64,000 nucleotides of DNA from positions 62,001-126,000 of the forward strand of contig JBMNGO010000005.1 in NCBI GenBank assembly GCA_050949885.1. The letters run 5' to 3'. The DNA is from JBMNGO01 sp050949885. Lineage in GTDB: Bacteria > Bacillota > Syntrophomonadia > Syntrophomonadales > Syntrophomonadaceae. Position numbers and translations under genes: made by a program. Positions within the stretch are counted from its first letter, which is position 1. Each line of letters begins with the position of its first letter. Shown piece after piece: positions 26,418-35,366 of the stretch. The notes beneath the pieces were generated by a model. It was given only the letters and a program-made list of their open reading frames with translations, did not search any database and was not told the DNA's origin.

Positions 26418-28412
26418 ATGTTAGAAGCAATGCGCGCTTTAGCTTTGGACTACCTTATAAAAGAGCTGAACGGATCGGCTATTGATGATTCTGAAGCAGA
26501 AGATTGGTATAAGCAGTTAAGACTCTCAGAACCAAAAAAACTCTTCCCTTACCTGGTTGAAGATAGTGGTCGGGTGAATAAGGCCTATATATTGGAACCG
26601 GAATCGGAAGATTGTGTACGCATGGTTGTTCAAGATGTTGTAGATAAGGGGGAAGGGTGTACTCCAGACCAGTTACCCTTTGTTAAACCATCCGGATCTC
26701 AGAGTGCTCAGATTGGGCCGGTTATTAAACGAACCAGTGCCGGTAATGGTGGACCTTCGGTAAAAATCATCAATACCACCATGAAGAGCTTCAAAGAAAT
26801 TGCCGCAAACGGTAAGCCATGGTCAGGCTATTTTAGTGAAATTGTTTCGATATTGGAGAAACCTATACTTAAACTTGCTGACGGAAGTACTCTTGAATGG
26901 GAGAAAAACGGATATAGCAGCATGCTTTCTTGCGCCATTGAAAAAATCGGGCGACAATCGGAGACCGTATTTTTAACTGTTAGGGATTATCAGGGCAGAC
27001 TGCCTGGTTCTGTGCCCCAGTATGTTGAATACCTGATGGTAGAAAAACTTGCGGGGGATCGTTATGTGGTAGGCAGTGCCCGGGCTCAAGACACTGCACA
27101 ATGTCCCTTGTGTGGGGTCTCTAATCTAACCGTTTATCCCAATGCTTTAAAAGGTGCAGGAATTAATCTAATAAATGCTGACCGGGCTGGCCGTTTCCCA
27201 GGAATTGATGAAATACACGCCTGGAAAGCATTTGCCCTATGCCAGGGTTGTGCCGATTTGCTTTATGTATATAAGCATCATGTGTTAAAAAAGACCGGCC
27301 CTAAGAAAGACCGCCAGCCGTTTAGCTCTAGAATTGCAGGAGATATGGCTTTGGTGATTCCTCATTATTTACCTGGCCTGGATAGCAAGGCCAAACAAAG
27401 GATAAACCGGCGCTTCCAGAGCTATTTTACAAGTTTGGAGACTGACGTAGAAGTTCCTGAGGAATTGCTGCTGGAAACTCTTAAGGACCAGGAAGGCTTG
27501 CTGAATCTAGATATTATGTGGGCAACAATTGGGCAAAACATAGACGATGTGACCGGTGTGCTGCAACATATTTTGCCCAGCCGGTTAAGAGAACTTTCTA
27601 TCATTAATGCTGACTCTGCTCAATGGCAATCACCTCTGTATCCCAAAGTAACCATAGAGGCACTGCAACCAGATTTAACCCTACGTGCCCTGAGGCCATT
27701 ATTTTATCGCCCAGGGGGCAAGAAAACCGAGGCGTTGAATCTGGCCCGTTCCGCCATTGAGCTGAAAAGACATATAGCATTTTGCCTTTATCACAGACAA
27801 CCAATTTCGAAACAGCGATTGGAAGAAGAATGGCTGATTACTGCCCGCAGTTACTACAATGAAGCAGTTGAAAAAGCCGAGGGTTATAAAGGATTGCTCT
27901 ATGAAGGACAAGGCAAGAAAGGACCTTATTTAACAGCTGCTGGCTGGATCAGATATTTTACCTGGTGGTTGTATTATTTTCAGGAGGTGGGAGTATTGGA
28001 AAGCAGCGGAGCTACTTTTAAGCCGGGCATGGGCGAGTTAGCACCTTACTTTGGACCAGAAAGTCGTATAGACAGCGAAGAAAAGGCTTTTGCTTTTCTA
28101 CTGGGCATCTTGTACGGCAGATTAATGGAGGTCCAAGGGGCGAGGGGAGTCAACGTGTCTGCTAATGCTTTAACATGGTTGAAGCGATTGACCCTAAAAG
28201 GTAGGGATTTGCCGGAATTATATATAAAGATTCGTAGTAAGTTGTTAGACTATGAAGCGGAGAAAAGTGCTAAAGTTAGGGAATTAGTGACTGAAATAGG
28301 GAATTTAGGTGTACGCTTGGGCGACCGGATCGTCTTGGACGAAATATCTACTAATTATTACTTGTTGCTGGGACAATCAGTTGCCAAGGATGTATTCACA
28401 ACCAAAAAATAA
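26418..28412 (+). CDS. cas8b: Cas8b (Csh1/TM1802 family), large subunit of type I-B Cascade
   Basis: 664 residues, normal for Csh1. It recognises the PAM and holds the 5' end of the crRNA. Visible: start MLEAMRALALDYLIKELNG, Zn-binding pair CPLC (about residue 229) and CQGC (about 275) followed by LLYVYKHHVLKK, and a helical C-terminal half (residues 400-650) that in this family acts as the small subunit. GGAGGTG 7 bases before the ATG. First gene of an unbroken run ending with cas2; the mini repeat-spacer element lies directly upstream. Confidence 0.9.
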   Translation: MLEAMRALALDYLIKELNGSAIDDSEAEDWYKQLRLSEPKKLFPYLVEDSGRVNKAYILEPESEDCVRMVVQDVVDKGEGCTPDQLPFVKPSGSQSAQIGPVIKRTSAGNGGPSVKIINTTMKSFKEIAANGKPWSGYFSEIVSILEKPILKLADGSTLEWEKNGYSSMLSCAIEKIGRQSETVFLTVRDYQGRLPGSVPQYVEYLMVEKLAGDRYVVGSARAQDTAQCPLCGVSNLTVYPNALKGAGINLINADRAGRFPGIDEIHAWKAFALCQGCADLLYVYKHHVLKKTGPKKDRQPFSSRIAGDMALVIPHYLPGLDSKAKQRINRRFQSYFTSLETDVEVPEELLLETLKDQEGLLNLDIMWATIGQNIDDVTGVLQHILPSRLRELSIINADSAQWQSPLYPKVTIEALQPDLTLRALRPLFYRPGGKKTEALNLARSAIELKRHIAFCLYHRQPISKQRLEEEWLITARSYYNEAVEKAEGYKGLLYEGQGKKGPYLTAAGWIRYFTWWLYYFQEVGVLESSGATFKPGMGELAPYFGPESRIDSEEKAFAFLLGILYGRLMEVQGARGVNVSANALTWLKRLTLKGRDLPELYIKIRSKLLDYEAEKSAKVRELVTEIGNLGVRLGDRIVLDEISTNYYLLLGQSVAKDVFTTKK

Positions 28413-28424
28413 AGGAGTGAAAGT

Positions 28425-29383
28425 ATGAGTAAAGATTTATTAAGCAAACGTCAGGAATTCCTATTCTTATACGACATCAAAATGGGCAATCCCAATGGAG
28501 ACCCCGATGAAAATCGCCCCCGGGTTTTGCCGGACGGGACTTACTATGTTACCGATGTGCGGCTCAAAAGATTCGTCAGGGATTTTATGAAGAGCCAGGG
28601 ATTAGATATTTTGGTGGACAATGTTGAAGGAAGAACCACCAATTTGACCGGGCGAGTTTTACATTACTTGAAATCCAAAGGGTTAGAAAAAGCGGAAGGA
28701 AAAGAAATTGTCAATATTTTGTTGGATTCTTTTATTGATGCTCGCTTATTCGGAAGCTCTTTGGCATTTAAAAAGGAAGACAATTGGGAGCCAAAACCAG
28801 AGCCTAAAACATTAACCGGAGCAGTACAGATGAACATGGGGGAGGTACTGCATCAGGCGGAAAGTGTGGATATTCATGGAACTTCGATTTTTGCCAGTGA
28901 TGCTGATAACACCCAGGTACTTTCACCACGTATTATGGACTGCGTTATGCCTTAATCGGATTTTCAGGAGTTGCCAACCAACATTCTGCCCGCCAGTCAC
29001 GTTTGACCGAAGAGGATTATCAATTCTTTTTGCAGTCTTTATGGCACGGAGTTCGCACCAGTGGTAATACCCGGAGTAAAGTCGGACAGATTCCGCGCTT
29101 GTTATTGAACATTACTTATAAATCTGGAGAAGAATTCCAGATGGGACGTTTGCATGATTATGTAAGGTTGGTGCCGCAGGGGGATAAACCGGAAAAAGAA
29201 TGGTCTCAACCTGAAGATTATATTATTGATTTGGGGAGATTAATGACTTGCATTGAAGAACAGGCCAAAAGGGTTGAGCAGATAAGTATAGCTTATTCTC
29301 CAGATATAACCTTTAGTCATCCAATTCCTCAAAATTGGCAGACCATGAACGTGGAGGATTTGTTAATAAAGGGCGGGATTTAA
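28425..29383 (+). pseudogene. cas7: Cas7 (Csh2 family) backbone subunit, split by a frameshift
   Basis: Two frames together give a full Csh2. The first (28425-28955) reads LYDIKMGNPNGDPDENRPR ... HGTSIFASDADNTQ and then ends in VLSPRIMDCVMP-stop. Two bases on, from about 28917, the other frame reads TFTTYYGLRYALIGFSGVANQHSARQSR ... (open to 29383), the expected continuation. The family sequence here is N-T-Q-G-T-F; CAG-GGT-ACT has become CAG-GT-ACT, so one G is missing near 28915. Cas7 forms the crRNA-covering backbone, so as written the region-2 Cascade is dead unless the loss is a sequencing error in a G-run or is bypassed by slippage. The downstream cas5 starts 2 bases after the stop. Confidence 0.88.
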
Positions 29384-29384
29384 T

Positions 29385-30116
29385 ATGGAAGAGACTTTGA
29401 TCCGTTTTCGGCTGAAAGGAAGGTTTGCCCATTTTCTTAAAGCGGAGAGTGGTGTAACTGCCTTAACCTATCCCGTGCCTCCCCGAACAGTAATAATGGG
29501 GCTGGTAGGAGCAGTTTTAGGTCTGGAAAAGGATGGGCCCCAACAGCTTATTGGGTCAATAAAAGTAACTATCGAAGGCACATTACCAATGTCCCACTGG
29601 CATAAGGTAAAACTGCGTAAAGATCCTCCTAACCAACTGCCGCATATTATCGATTCCAGACAACAAGGGAGTGCAAATACCCGACCCGAAAAAGCCACCC
29701 TAATTCGCCAGGAATGGTTGTTCAACCCTGAATATGTCATCGGAGTAGCGTTGCCCCAGCCTTACCAGGATGAACTGGAAAGACGCCTGCAAAATCGCCA
29801 ATGGTATTATACTCCTTGCCTGGGATTATCAGAACTATTGGCTGATTTGGACTACATAGAAACAGTAGCGGTGGAAAAGCTACCTTTCGGCAAACATGAA
29901 ATTCAGGGATTAATACGGCAGGACCAGGTTAAGCTTGATGTTGCAGCCATGTATGAGGAGAACCTGTCAATACATATGTTGCGGTTGCCGCGACAAGTAA
30001 CCAGCGATAGGGTTTTTACTCATGCTCCTTACCTTTTTGAAACCATAGGCCGAAAAGTTAAGTTGGAAACAGATGTAGCTTATGGAGATGGGGAACGGGC
30101 ATGGATGTTTCTTTAA
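29385..30116 (+). CDS. cas5: Cas5 (type I-B)
   Basis: 243 residues. Begins with a hydrophobic strand (LIRFRLKGRFAHFLKAESGVTALTYPVPPRTVIMGLVGAVLGLE), the Cas5 opening, in which P-P-R-T-x-x-x-G-L-x-G is the family mark. The Gly-rich beta-hairpin near the end is present (DVAYGDGERAWMFL). Cas5 binds the 5' handle of the crRNA and, with Cas8b, caps Cascade. ATG 2 bases after the cas7 stop, with overlap of 16 bases onto cas3. Confidence 0.9.
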   Translation: MEETLIRFRLKGRFAHFLKAESGVTALTYPVPPRTVIMGLVGAVLGLEKDGPQQLIGSIKVTIEGTLPMSHWHKVKLRKDPPNQLPHIIDSRQQGSANTRPEKATLIRQEWLFNPEYVIGVALPQPYQDELERRLQNRQWYYTPCLGLSELLADLDYIETVAVEKLPFGKHEIQGLIRQDQVKLDVAAMYEENLSIHMLRLPRQVTSDRVFTHAPYLFETIGRKVKLETDVAYGDGERAWMFL

Positions 30117-32488
30117 GTCACAAAAAACTACGTTCTCACCCTCATTTATTGCTTGGCGAACATGTACAGCAGGTGGAAAAGGCGGCTCGGATTATTCACT
30201 TACAGCATGAACAGGTATTTCCATCTTTAGAAGGTACATCGGTATGGGAATGGGTTAGCCGATTCCATGATGTGGGGAAAGGAACCAATGCCTTTCAAGA
30301 TTTCATAAGTAATCCAGACGAATACAGCGGGGATCAAAAGCTAAAACAGCATACCCTTCTTTCTATGATCATTTTCTTAACTATAGCTATGGAAAAACAG
30401 TTGTCTCCAGAAATACTATTGTTGCTGGCAGCTGTAATCCGCGGACACCATAGCCGCCTTTTTACCATTGCCCAAGAAGACCTGGGCCAAGTATTGGAGG
30501 AAGGCCATCTTTTTGACTGGGATCGGGGCGATATAATTAGGTTAATCGAGCAGCAACTGGAACTTTTGGATATTGACGGCTTAGCTGCTCAGTTAAACTG
30601 GAGCCAAGAGGATAAGAACCTAGTGTCCAAGCTAAGGACACAAGGCCGCAAGTTTTTAATCAGACTTAAAGATGACTGTTATGATGACTTGGTGGCGGAT
30701 TTTTTTTATAACCTGAATGAACAAAGAGCTGTGGAGTTTCGCTTAATGGCTCAATATGTGTACTCCGTACTGTTGGAAGCCGATAAAGTTTTCCTTGCTT
30801 TAAAGGAACCTGAAAAATACTTGGATAGTACTAGTAAAGATTGGGATCCTGCTTGGGTTCACCAGCGAATAGGTAAACCTAAACAAAGTAAAGTAAATAA
30901 GTTGCGGCACACTACCCGTCATGAAATTTTAATGGAATTAGCCCGAGCTCAAAAACATAGAATATTCAGTTTAACCGCACCAACTGGTGTTGGGAAAACC
31001 CTGCTGGCGGCCACTTGGGCTTTGCATACCCAGAAGATGCTAACTCAAACCGGATGTGCTCCTAAAATCATTATTGTGCTTCCCTTTTTGTCGGTAATTG
31101 AGCAGACTGCGAAGGAATATGAAAAAATACTAAGCCATGGTGGGGTATTAGCAGAAGGGTCGTGGATGATGCAGAGTCATTCCTTAGCACCACGACAATA
31201 TGGCGGAGATATTGATGAAAAAGACGAACCATTTTATTTGGACACTTGGCGTTCAGAATTGATTATTACTACTTATGATCAAATGCTGCTTAGTCTGGCT
31301 GCCCCAAATGCTAAATATCAAATGCGCTTTCACAATTTGTGTAATGCTTTAATTGTCATGGATGAAGTACAGTCTCTGCCTTGCCGTTTATGGTACCCTA
31401 TGGAGAAACTTCTTAAAGCTTTGACTGAACATGGTAATAGCCGGGTTCTTTTGATGTCAGCAACCTTACCCCCATCTGTTCATGATTCTTATTCTCTTCT
31501 GCCCAATTATGCTAAGCTTTTTGGCTGCTTTTGTCGTTATAGATTGCAGTTTAATCTTAAACCGCAACGTTTAGATAATTTTTGCGATATGCTACTAACT
31601 AAACGGAAATATTGGCTACAAGAAAAGAAGCGGGTCATGATAACCCTTAATACTCGCAATTCAGCCAGGCAGGTAAGGGACTGTTTAGCTCAGGAATGGC
31701 CAGAAGAATATAAGGATATTCCCTTGTATTTTTTAACCTCAGATGTTACCCCTAGGGATCGTTTAGAAATAATAGACAAAATCAAAGAGGGAGGGCCTTG
31801 TATAGTAGTGTCCACCCAGTGTGTGGAAGCCGGAGTAGATATAGATATGAACGAAATATGGCGAGATTTTGCTCCTTTGGATAGTCTAGTTCAGATAGCT
31901 GGTCGTTGTAACCGGGAGGGAGACAGAGCTAGAGAGACAGTTAATATCGTTGCTTTGGTAAACGAAAATGGTAAATATTTTGCTGACATGATTTATGATA
32001 AGGTTCATTTACAAGAAACTTGGGCAATAATTCAACGTTACCAACAAGAAACTGGTAAGGATACCGTAGAAGAAGAAAATATTCTTCAGTTAACTGAATC
32101 CTACTTTCAAGCTCTGGCTAGCAAAAAAGACACCGGAGAACAATGGCTTCAAGATTTTGCTTATTGGAGAGAGTGTGAACCAATCAGAGAAATCCTGCGG
32201 GGTAAAGATATCGGGGAGCATGAATTTTTAGTAATAAAACAAGATCCGGGGTTGCTTGAAGAGATGCAGGCTGCCGATGCTATTGAAAACCGTTGGCAAC
32301 AACGGGAAGCCTGGCGTAAATTGGCAGGACGAATTGCTCAGATAACCATACGAATACGGTCAACCAGCAAATTTCATCCCGGTTGGTATGGGGAACCCTA
32401 CCATAATTATTGGTTGTTGTATGATTCATATTATGAAACAGAAACCGGAATAGAAATTCAGCCACAAGATACTGGTCACATAATATGA
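30101..32488 (+). CDS. cas3: Cas3 nuclease-helicase (HD domain first)
   Basis: 795 residues. HD nuclease: FHDVGKGTNAFQDF (metal His-Asp near residue 55), HTLLSM and GHHSRL. Superfamily 2 helicase: Walker A APTGVGKT near 293, box II VMDEVQSLP near 420 (DEVQ instead of DECH), LMSATLPP (III), VVSTQCVEAGVDIDMNEI (V) and QIAGRCNREG (VI). It unwinds and degrades target DNA after Cascade binding. Begins inside cas5. All metal and ATP residues look intact. Confidence 0.92.
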   Translation: MDVSLSHKKLRSHPHLLLGEHVQQVEKAARIIHLQHEQVFPSLEGTSVWEWVSRFHDVGKGTNAFQDFISNPDEYSGDQKLKQHTLLSMIIFLTIAMEKQLSPEILLLLAAVIRGHHSRLFTIAQEDLGQVLEEGHLFDWDRGDIIRLIEQQLELLDIDGLAAQLNWSQEDKNLVSKLRTQGRKFLIRLKDDCYDDLVADFFYNLNEQRAVEFRLMAQYVYSVLLEADKVFLALKEPEKYLDSTSKDWDPAWVHQRIGKPKQSKVNKLRHTTRHEILMELARAQKHRIFSLTAPTGVGKTLLAATWALHTQKMLTQTGCAPKIIIVLPFLSVIEQTAKEYEKILSHGGVLAEGSWMMQSHSLAPRQYGGDIDEKDEPFYLDTWRSELIITTYDQMLLSLAAPNAKYQMRFHNLCNALIVMDEVQSLPCRLWYPMEKLLKALTEHGNSRVLLMSATLPPSVHDSYSLLPNYAKLFGCFCRYRLQFNLKPQRLDNFCDMLLTKRKYWLQEKKRVMITLNTRNSARQVRDCLAQEWPEEYKDIPLYFLTSDVTPRDRLEIIDKIKEGGPCIVVSTQCVEAGVDIDMNEIWRDFAPLDSLVQIAGRCNREGDRARETVNIVALVNENGKYFADMIYDKVHLQETWAIIQRYQQETGKDTVEEENILQLTESYFQALASKKDTGEQWLQDFAYWRECEPIREILRGKDIGEHEFLVIKQDPGLLEEMQAADAIENRWQQREAWRKLAGRIAQITIRIRSTSKFHPGWYGEPYHNYWLLYDSYYETETGIEIQPQDTGHII

Positions 32489-32585
32489 CCGAAGACAGCA
32501 TGAAGTCGCTAGCCCACCGGGCAAGCGTTGTCTGAGGGAAAACCCGTTGTTTGTTTACCTGAAGAATTGGTAAGAAGGTGATTAA

Positions 32586-32993
32586 ATGCCTATCAACTTA
32601 AACCCAGTTTCAAAAACACTACAACAAAATGATAGAGTCAGCGCTGCCTGGGTATTTGGTTCAGTTGCTACTGGAAAAGACCGGCCGGATAGTGATATAG
32701 ATATTGCTGTGTTATTTATAGAAGGCTTAGACAAACATATTCGCTTTGATATGAGACTAGCCATTGCGGCAGAATTAACAGATCTGACCGGCCGACAAGT
32801 TGACGTTATCGATATGCAAGCTGCTCCGTTGCTCCTCCAACACCAGGTGAGAAGGTTTGGCTATTTACTCTTTGAAAAGGATCATGCCTACCGAGTGGAT
32901 TTCGATGTAAAATCACGACGGGAGTTTCTGGACTTTTATCCTCGCCTGGAGAAGCGAAATCGCCAGATAATTAACAAAGTGCTGGAGGGTTAA
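32586..32993 (+). CDS. mntA: MntA nucleotidyltransferase antitoxin
   Basis: 135 residues. Has the minimal nucleotidyltransferase motif GSVATGKDRPDSDIDIAVLF (G-S-x10-D-x-D), then ELTDLTGRQVDVIDM with the third Asp. In HepT-MntA modules MntA attaches several AMPs to a tyrosine of HepT and so silences it. It precedes hepT by 2 bases and follows cas3 after 97 bases that show nothing clear. Its place inside a cas operon, between effector and adaptation genes, is not usual. AAGGTGA lies before the ATG. Confidence 0.85.
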   Translation: MPINLNPVSKTLQQNDRVSAAWVFGSVATGKDRPDSDIDIAVLFIEGLDKHIRFDMRLAIAAELTDLTGRQVDVIDMQAAPLLLQHQVRRFGYLLFEKDHAYRVDFDVKSRREFLDFYPRLEKRNRQIINKVLEG

Positions 32994-32995
32994 TA

Positions 32996-33418
32996 ATGGT
33001 TAACCGTCAATTAATTGATAATAAGCTGGTTCAGTTGGCTGGTTATATAACTGACCTCGTAGAATCTCAAGATATTGGGCAAAAAGAATACCTGGCAGAT
33101 AAGAAAACTCAAAGGTATGTAGAAAGAACTCTACACCTGGCTATTGAGTGCTGCCTTGATATTGGAAACCATTTAATAGCAGACCAAAATTGGCGGGAGC
33201 CTTTAAATAATAAAGATGTTTTTACCGTGTTGGAAGAAAACGGGGTTGTTTCCTCAGTGCTGCTGCCTAATTTAAGCAAGATGGCCCAGTTTCGGAACAT
33301 ATTGGTTCATGATTATGCCAAAATAGAGCCGGATATTATTCACGGTATATTGAAAAACAATGTAGCTGATTTTCAGAAGTTCATTAAAGAGATTAATGAG
33401 GCATTAAAAGGCCTTTAG
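32996..33418 (+). CDS. hepT: HepT HEPN-domain toxin ribonuclease
   Basis: 140 residues, all helix in appearance. The catalytic HEPN motif is RNILVHDY near residue 101 (R-x4-H-x-Y); the Tyr is the known site of AMP addition by MntA. The first half (KTQRYVERTLHLAIECCLDIGNHLIAD) is the standard HepT opening. Starts 2 bases after mntA and ends 3 bases before cas4, so translation is coupled and the pair is co-transcribed with the cas genes. All catalytic residues are kept. Confidence 0.87.
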   Translation: MVNRQLIDNKLVQLAGYITDLVESQDIGQKEYLADKKTQRYVERTLHLAIECCLDIGNHLIADQNWREPLNNKDVFTVLEENGVVSSVLLPNLSKMAQFRNILVHDYAKIEPDIIHGILKNNVADFQKFIKEINEALKGL

Positions 33419-33421
33419 AAG

Positions 33422-33937
33422 GTGAGCTCATTGTTCGAAGAAGAAATATCGATAACTGGTACTTTGGTCTGGTATTACTATATTTGCCCTCGGGAGGTTT
33501 GGCTTCAGAGTCGGCAAATTAATCCAGATGAACAAGATCAAAACATGACCTGGGGAAGATACCTTCATGAACATGCGTACCAGCGAGAGAAGAAAGAATT
33601 GTCTTTTGGTGGCAGCAAATTCGATTTTGTCCAAAACACCGATGGTCAATTATTGGTGGTGGAAGTTAAGAAAACCGATCGCTACCAGAAAAGCGCCACC
33701 ATGCAACTGTTGTTCTATCTCTATAAACTGAAACAGCAGGGGATTATAGCTCGTGGGGAACTGCGTTTTCCTGAGCAGAAGAAAATTGAACCAGTAGAAC
33801 TGACAGCAGATAATGAAAAGGAGCTGGAGACTGCTCTAGATGCAATAAGGAGTATTATTCAAAAAACCATTCCCCCGACTGCAGAACGTAATAAATACTG
33901 TGCCAAATGTGCTTACCAGGAATTATGTTGGGCATAG
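33422..33937 (+). CDS. cas4: Cas4 nuclease of the adaptation module
   Basis: 171 residues. RecB-type nuclease with GTLVWYYYICPREVWLQSR (first Cys), LVVEVKKTDR (active-site Glu-x-Lys) and the closing Cys cluster CAKCAYQELC, giving the four-Cys Fe-S site. Cas4 trims pre-spacers and checks the PAM before Cas1-Cas2 integration. It starts with GTG at 33422, but the TTG at 33431 stands at a better distance (6 bases) from AAGGTGA and is an equal candidate. Followed 12 bases later by cas1. Confidence 0.88.
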   Translation: MSSLFEEEISITGTLVWYYYICPREVWLQSRQINPDEQDQNMTWGRYLHEHAYQREKKELSFGGSKFDFVQNTDGQLLVVEVKKTDRYQKSATMQLLFYLYKLKQQGIIARGELRFPEQKKIEPVELTADNEKELETALDAIRSIIQKTIPPTAERNKYCAKCAYQELCWA

Positions 33938-33949
33938 GGGAGGGGTGAC

Positions 33950-34942
33950 ATGAAGAAATCTGTTTATCTAATTCAATCCGGAGAATTAAGGCGCAAAGAT
34001 AATACGCTGTTTTTTGAAGGAGCCGAAGGCCGTAAATTCATACCAGTCGAAGATACCAAAGAAATTATGGTTTTTGGCGAAGTAGATATAAATAAATCAT
34101 TGCTGGAGTTCTGCACGCAAAAGGAAATAATACTGCACTTCTTTAACTATTATGGCTACTATGTGGGTACTTACTATCCTCGTGAACATTACAACTCAGG
34201 TTATATGATTCTCAAACAAGCTGAACACTACAGCAATTATGAAAAACGACTGCTTTTGGCTAGATTGTTCGTAGAAGGGGCAGTGCAAAATATACTACGT
34301 GTCTTAAAGTACTATCGAAGCCGCGATAAAGAAGTAAGTGCTTACATCGAAGCCATAGAAGCCCATGACCTAAAAAACCTGGAAGTTAAATCTGTAAATC
34401 AATTAATGGCATATGAAGGAAACATACGAGAAACTTATTATAAAAGTATGGACTGCATTATCAATCAGCCTGACTTTGAATTCAACCAAAGAACCAGACA
34501 GCCTCCCAATAACCGCTTAAATGCTTTAATAAGCTTCGGCAACACCCTTCTCTATACTCAGGTTTTAAGCGAAATATATCAAACTCACCTTGATCCGCGT
34601 ATTGGTTTTTTGCATACTACCAACTTCAGAAGATTTTCCTTAAACTTGGATGTTGCAGAGATTTTCAAGCCTATATTGGTTGATCGAATCATCTTTAGCT
34701 TATTAGGAAGAAGACAGTTAACCAAAGGTGATTTTTTGAAAGAGGGTGGGGGCATTTGGTTGTCTGAAAAAGGCAAAAGGACGTTTTTAGCTGAATGGCA
34801 GGCGCGATTAGCTACTACCATTAAACACCGGTCTTTAAAGAGAGAGGTGAGCTATAGGCGGCTGTTAAGGCTGGAGCTGTACAAATTGGAAAAACATTTA
34901 ATGGGGGAGAAACATTATGAGCCTTTTGAAGCTCAATGGTGA
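33950..34942 (+). CDS. cas1: Cas1 integrase
   Basis: 330 residues. N-terminal beta domain (KKSVYLIQSGELRRKDNTL) and helical catalytic domain with LMAYEGNIRETYY (Glu), GFLHTTNF (His) and LNLDVAEIFKPILVD (Asp), the three metal ligands. This is the I-B type sequence. Together with Cas2 it inserts new spacers at the leader end of the array. Directly followed by cas2 (3 bases). No second cas1 in the window, so both effector sets would depend on this one. Confidence 0.95.
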   Translation: MKKSVYLIQSGELRRKDNTLFFEGAEGRKFIPVEDTKEIMVFGEVDINKSLLEFCTQKEIILHFFNYYGYYVGTYYPREHYNSGYMILKQAEHYSNYEKRLLLARLFVEGAVQNILRVLKYYRSRDKEVSAYIEAIEAHDLKNLEVKSVNQLMAYEGNIRETYYKSMDCIINQPDFEFNQRTRQPPNNRLNALISFGNTLLYTQVLSEIYQTHLDPRIGFLHTTNFRRFSLNLDVAEIFKPILVDRIIFSLLGRRQLTKGDFLKEGGGIWLSEKGKRTFLAEWQARLATTIKHRSLKREVSYRRLLRLELYKLEKHLMGEKHYEPFEAQW

Positions 34943-34945
34943 GGG

Positions 34946-35218
34946 GTGATGATTATGTTCGTGGTCCTGGTTTATGATTTCGGCGAGAAACGAGTGGGAA
35001 AGGCTTTAAAACGTTGCCGAAAATACCTGAATTGGGTGCAAAACTCGGTATTTGAAGGGGAAATTTCTGAAGTTAACTTAAAAAAGCTAAGAGATGAGCT
35101 AAAGCGTATTTTAGTACCTCACGAAGATTCAATTATAATATACACATGGAGGACCGAACGTTATACTAAGCGAGAAATTATTGGCCTGGAAAAAGGTAAT
35201 CTAGATACAATCATATAG
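34946..35218 (+). CDS. cas2: Cas2
   Basis: 90 residues, normal. Ferredoxin fold beginning MFVVLVYDFGEKRVGKALKRCRKYL; the conserved Asp of VYDF is present. Cas2 holds the two Cas1 dimers together and sets spacer length. Last gene of the operon; a 12-bp inverted repeat begins 4 bases after its stop. Confidence 0.95.
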   Translation: MMIMFVVLVYDFGEKRVGKALKRCRKYLNWVQNSVFEGEISEVNLKKLRDELKRILVPHEDSIIIYTWRTERYTKREIIGLEKGNLDTII

Positions 35219-35366
35219 TATGCTTGTCGTCGACCTATAATGATGTAAAAAACGCAGGGGATCGACGACAAGCTAAACGCTGTTATATTGAGGTTTGCCT
35301 TAAACCGATATATAATTTGTTATAATCAACGAATCAACAAACAAGGGAACTTTGGGCACAAAATTG
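35219..35366 (+). promoter_or_regulatory. CRISPR leader
   Basis: 148 bases between cas2 and repeat 1. Carries a perfect 12-bp inverted repeat, GCTTGTCGTCGA (35222-35233) with TCGACGACAAGC (35262-35273), a motif seen in leaders of related I-B and III arrays, and an AT-rich second half with TATAAT at 35321-35326 and a possible TTGCCT at 35295, the likely pre-crRNA promoter. Orientation agrees with the repeats, whose handle ATTGAAAC is at the 3' end. Confidence 0.75.
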
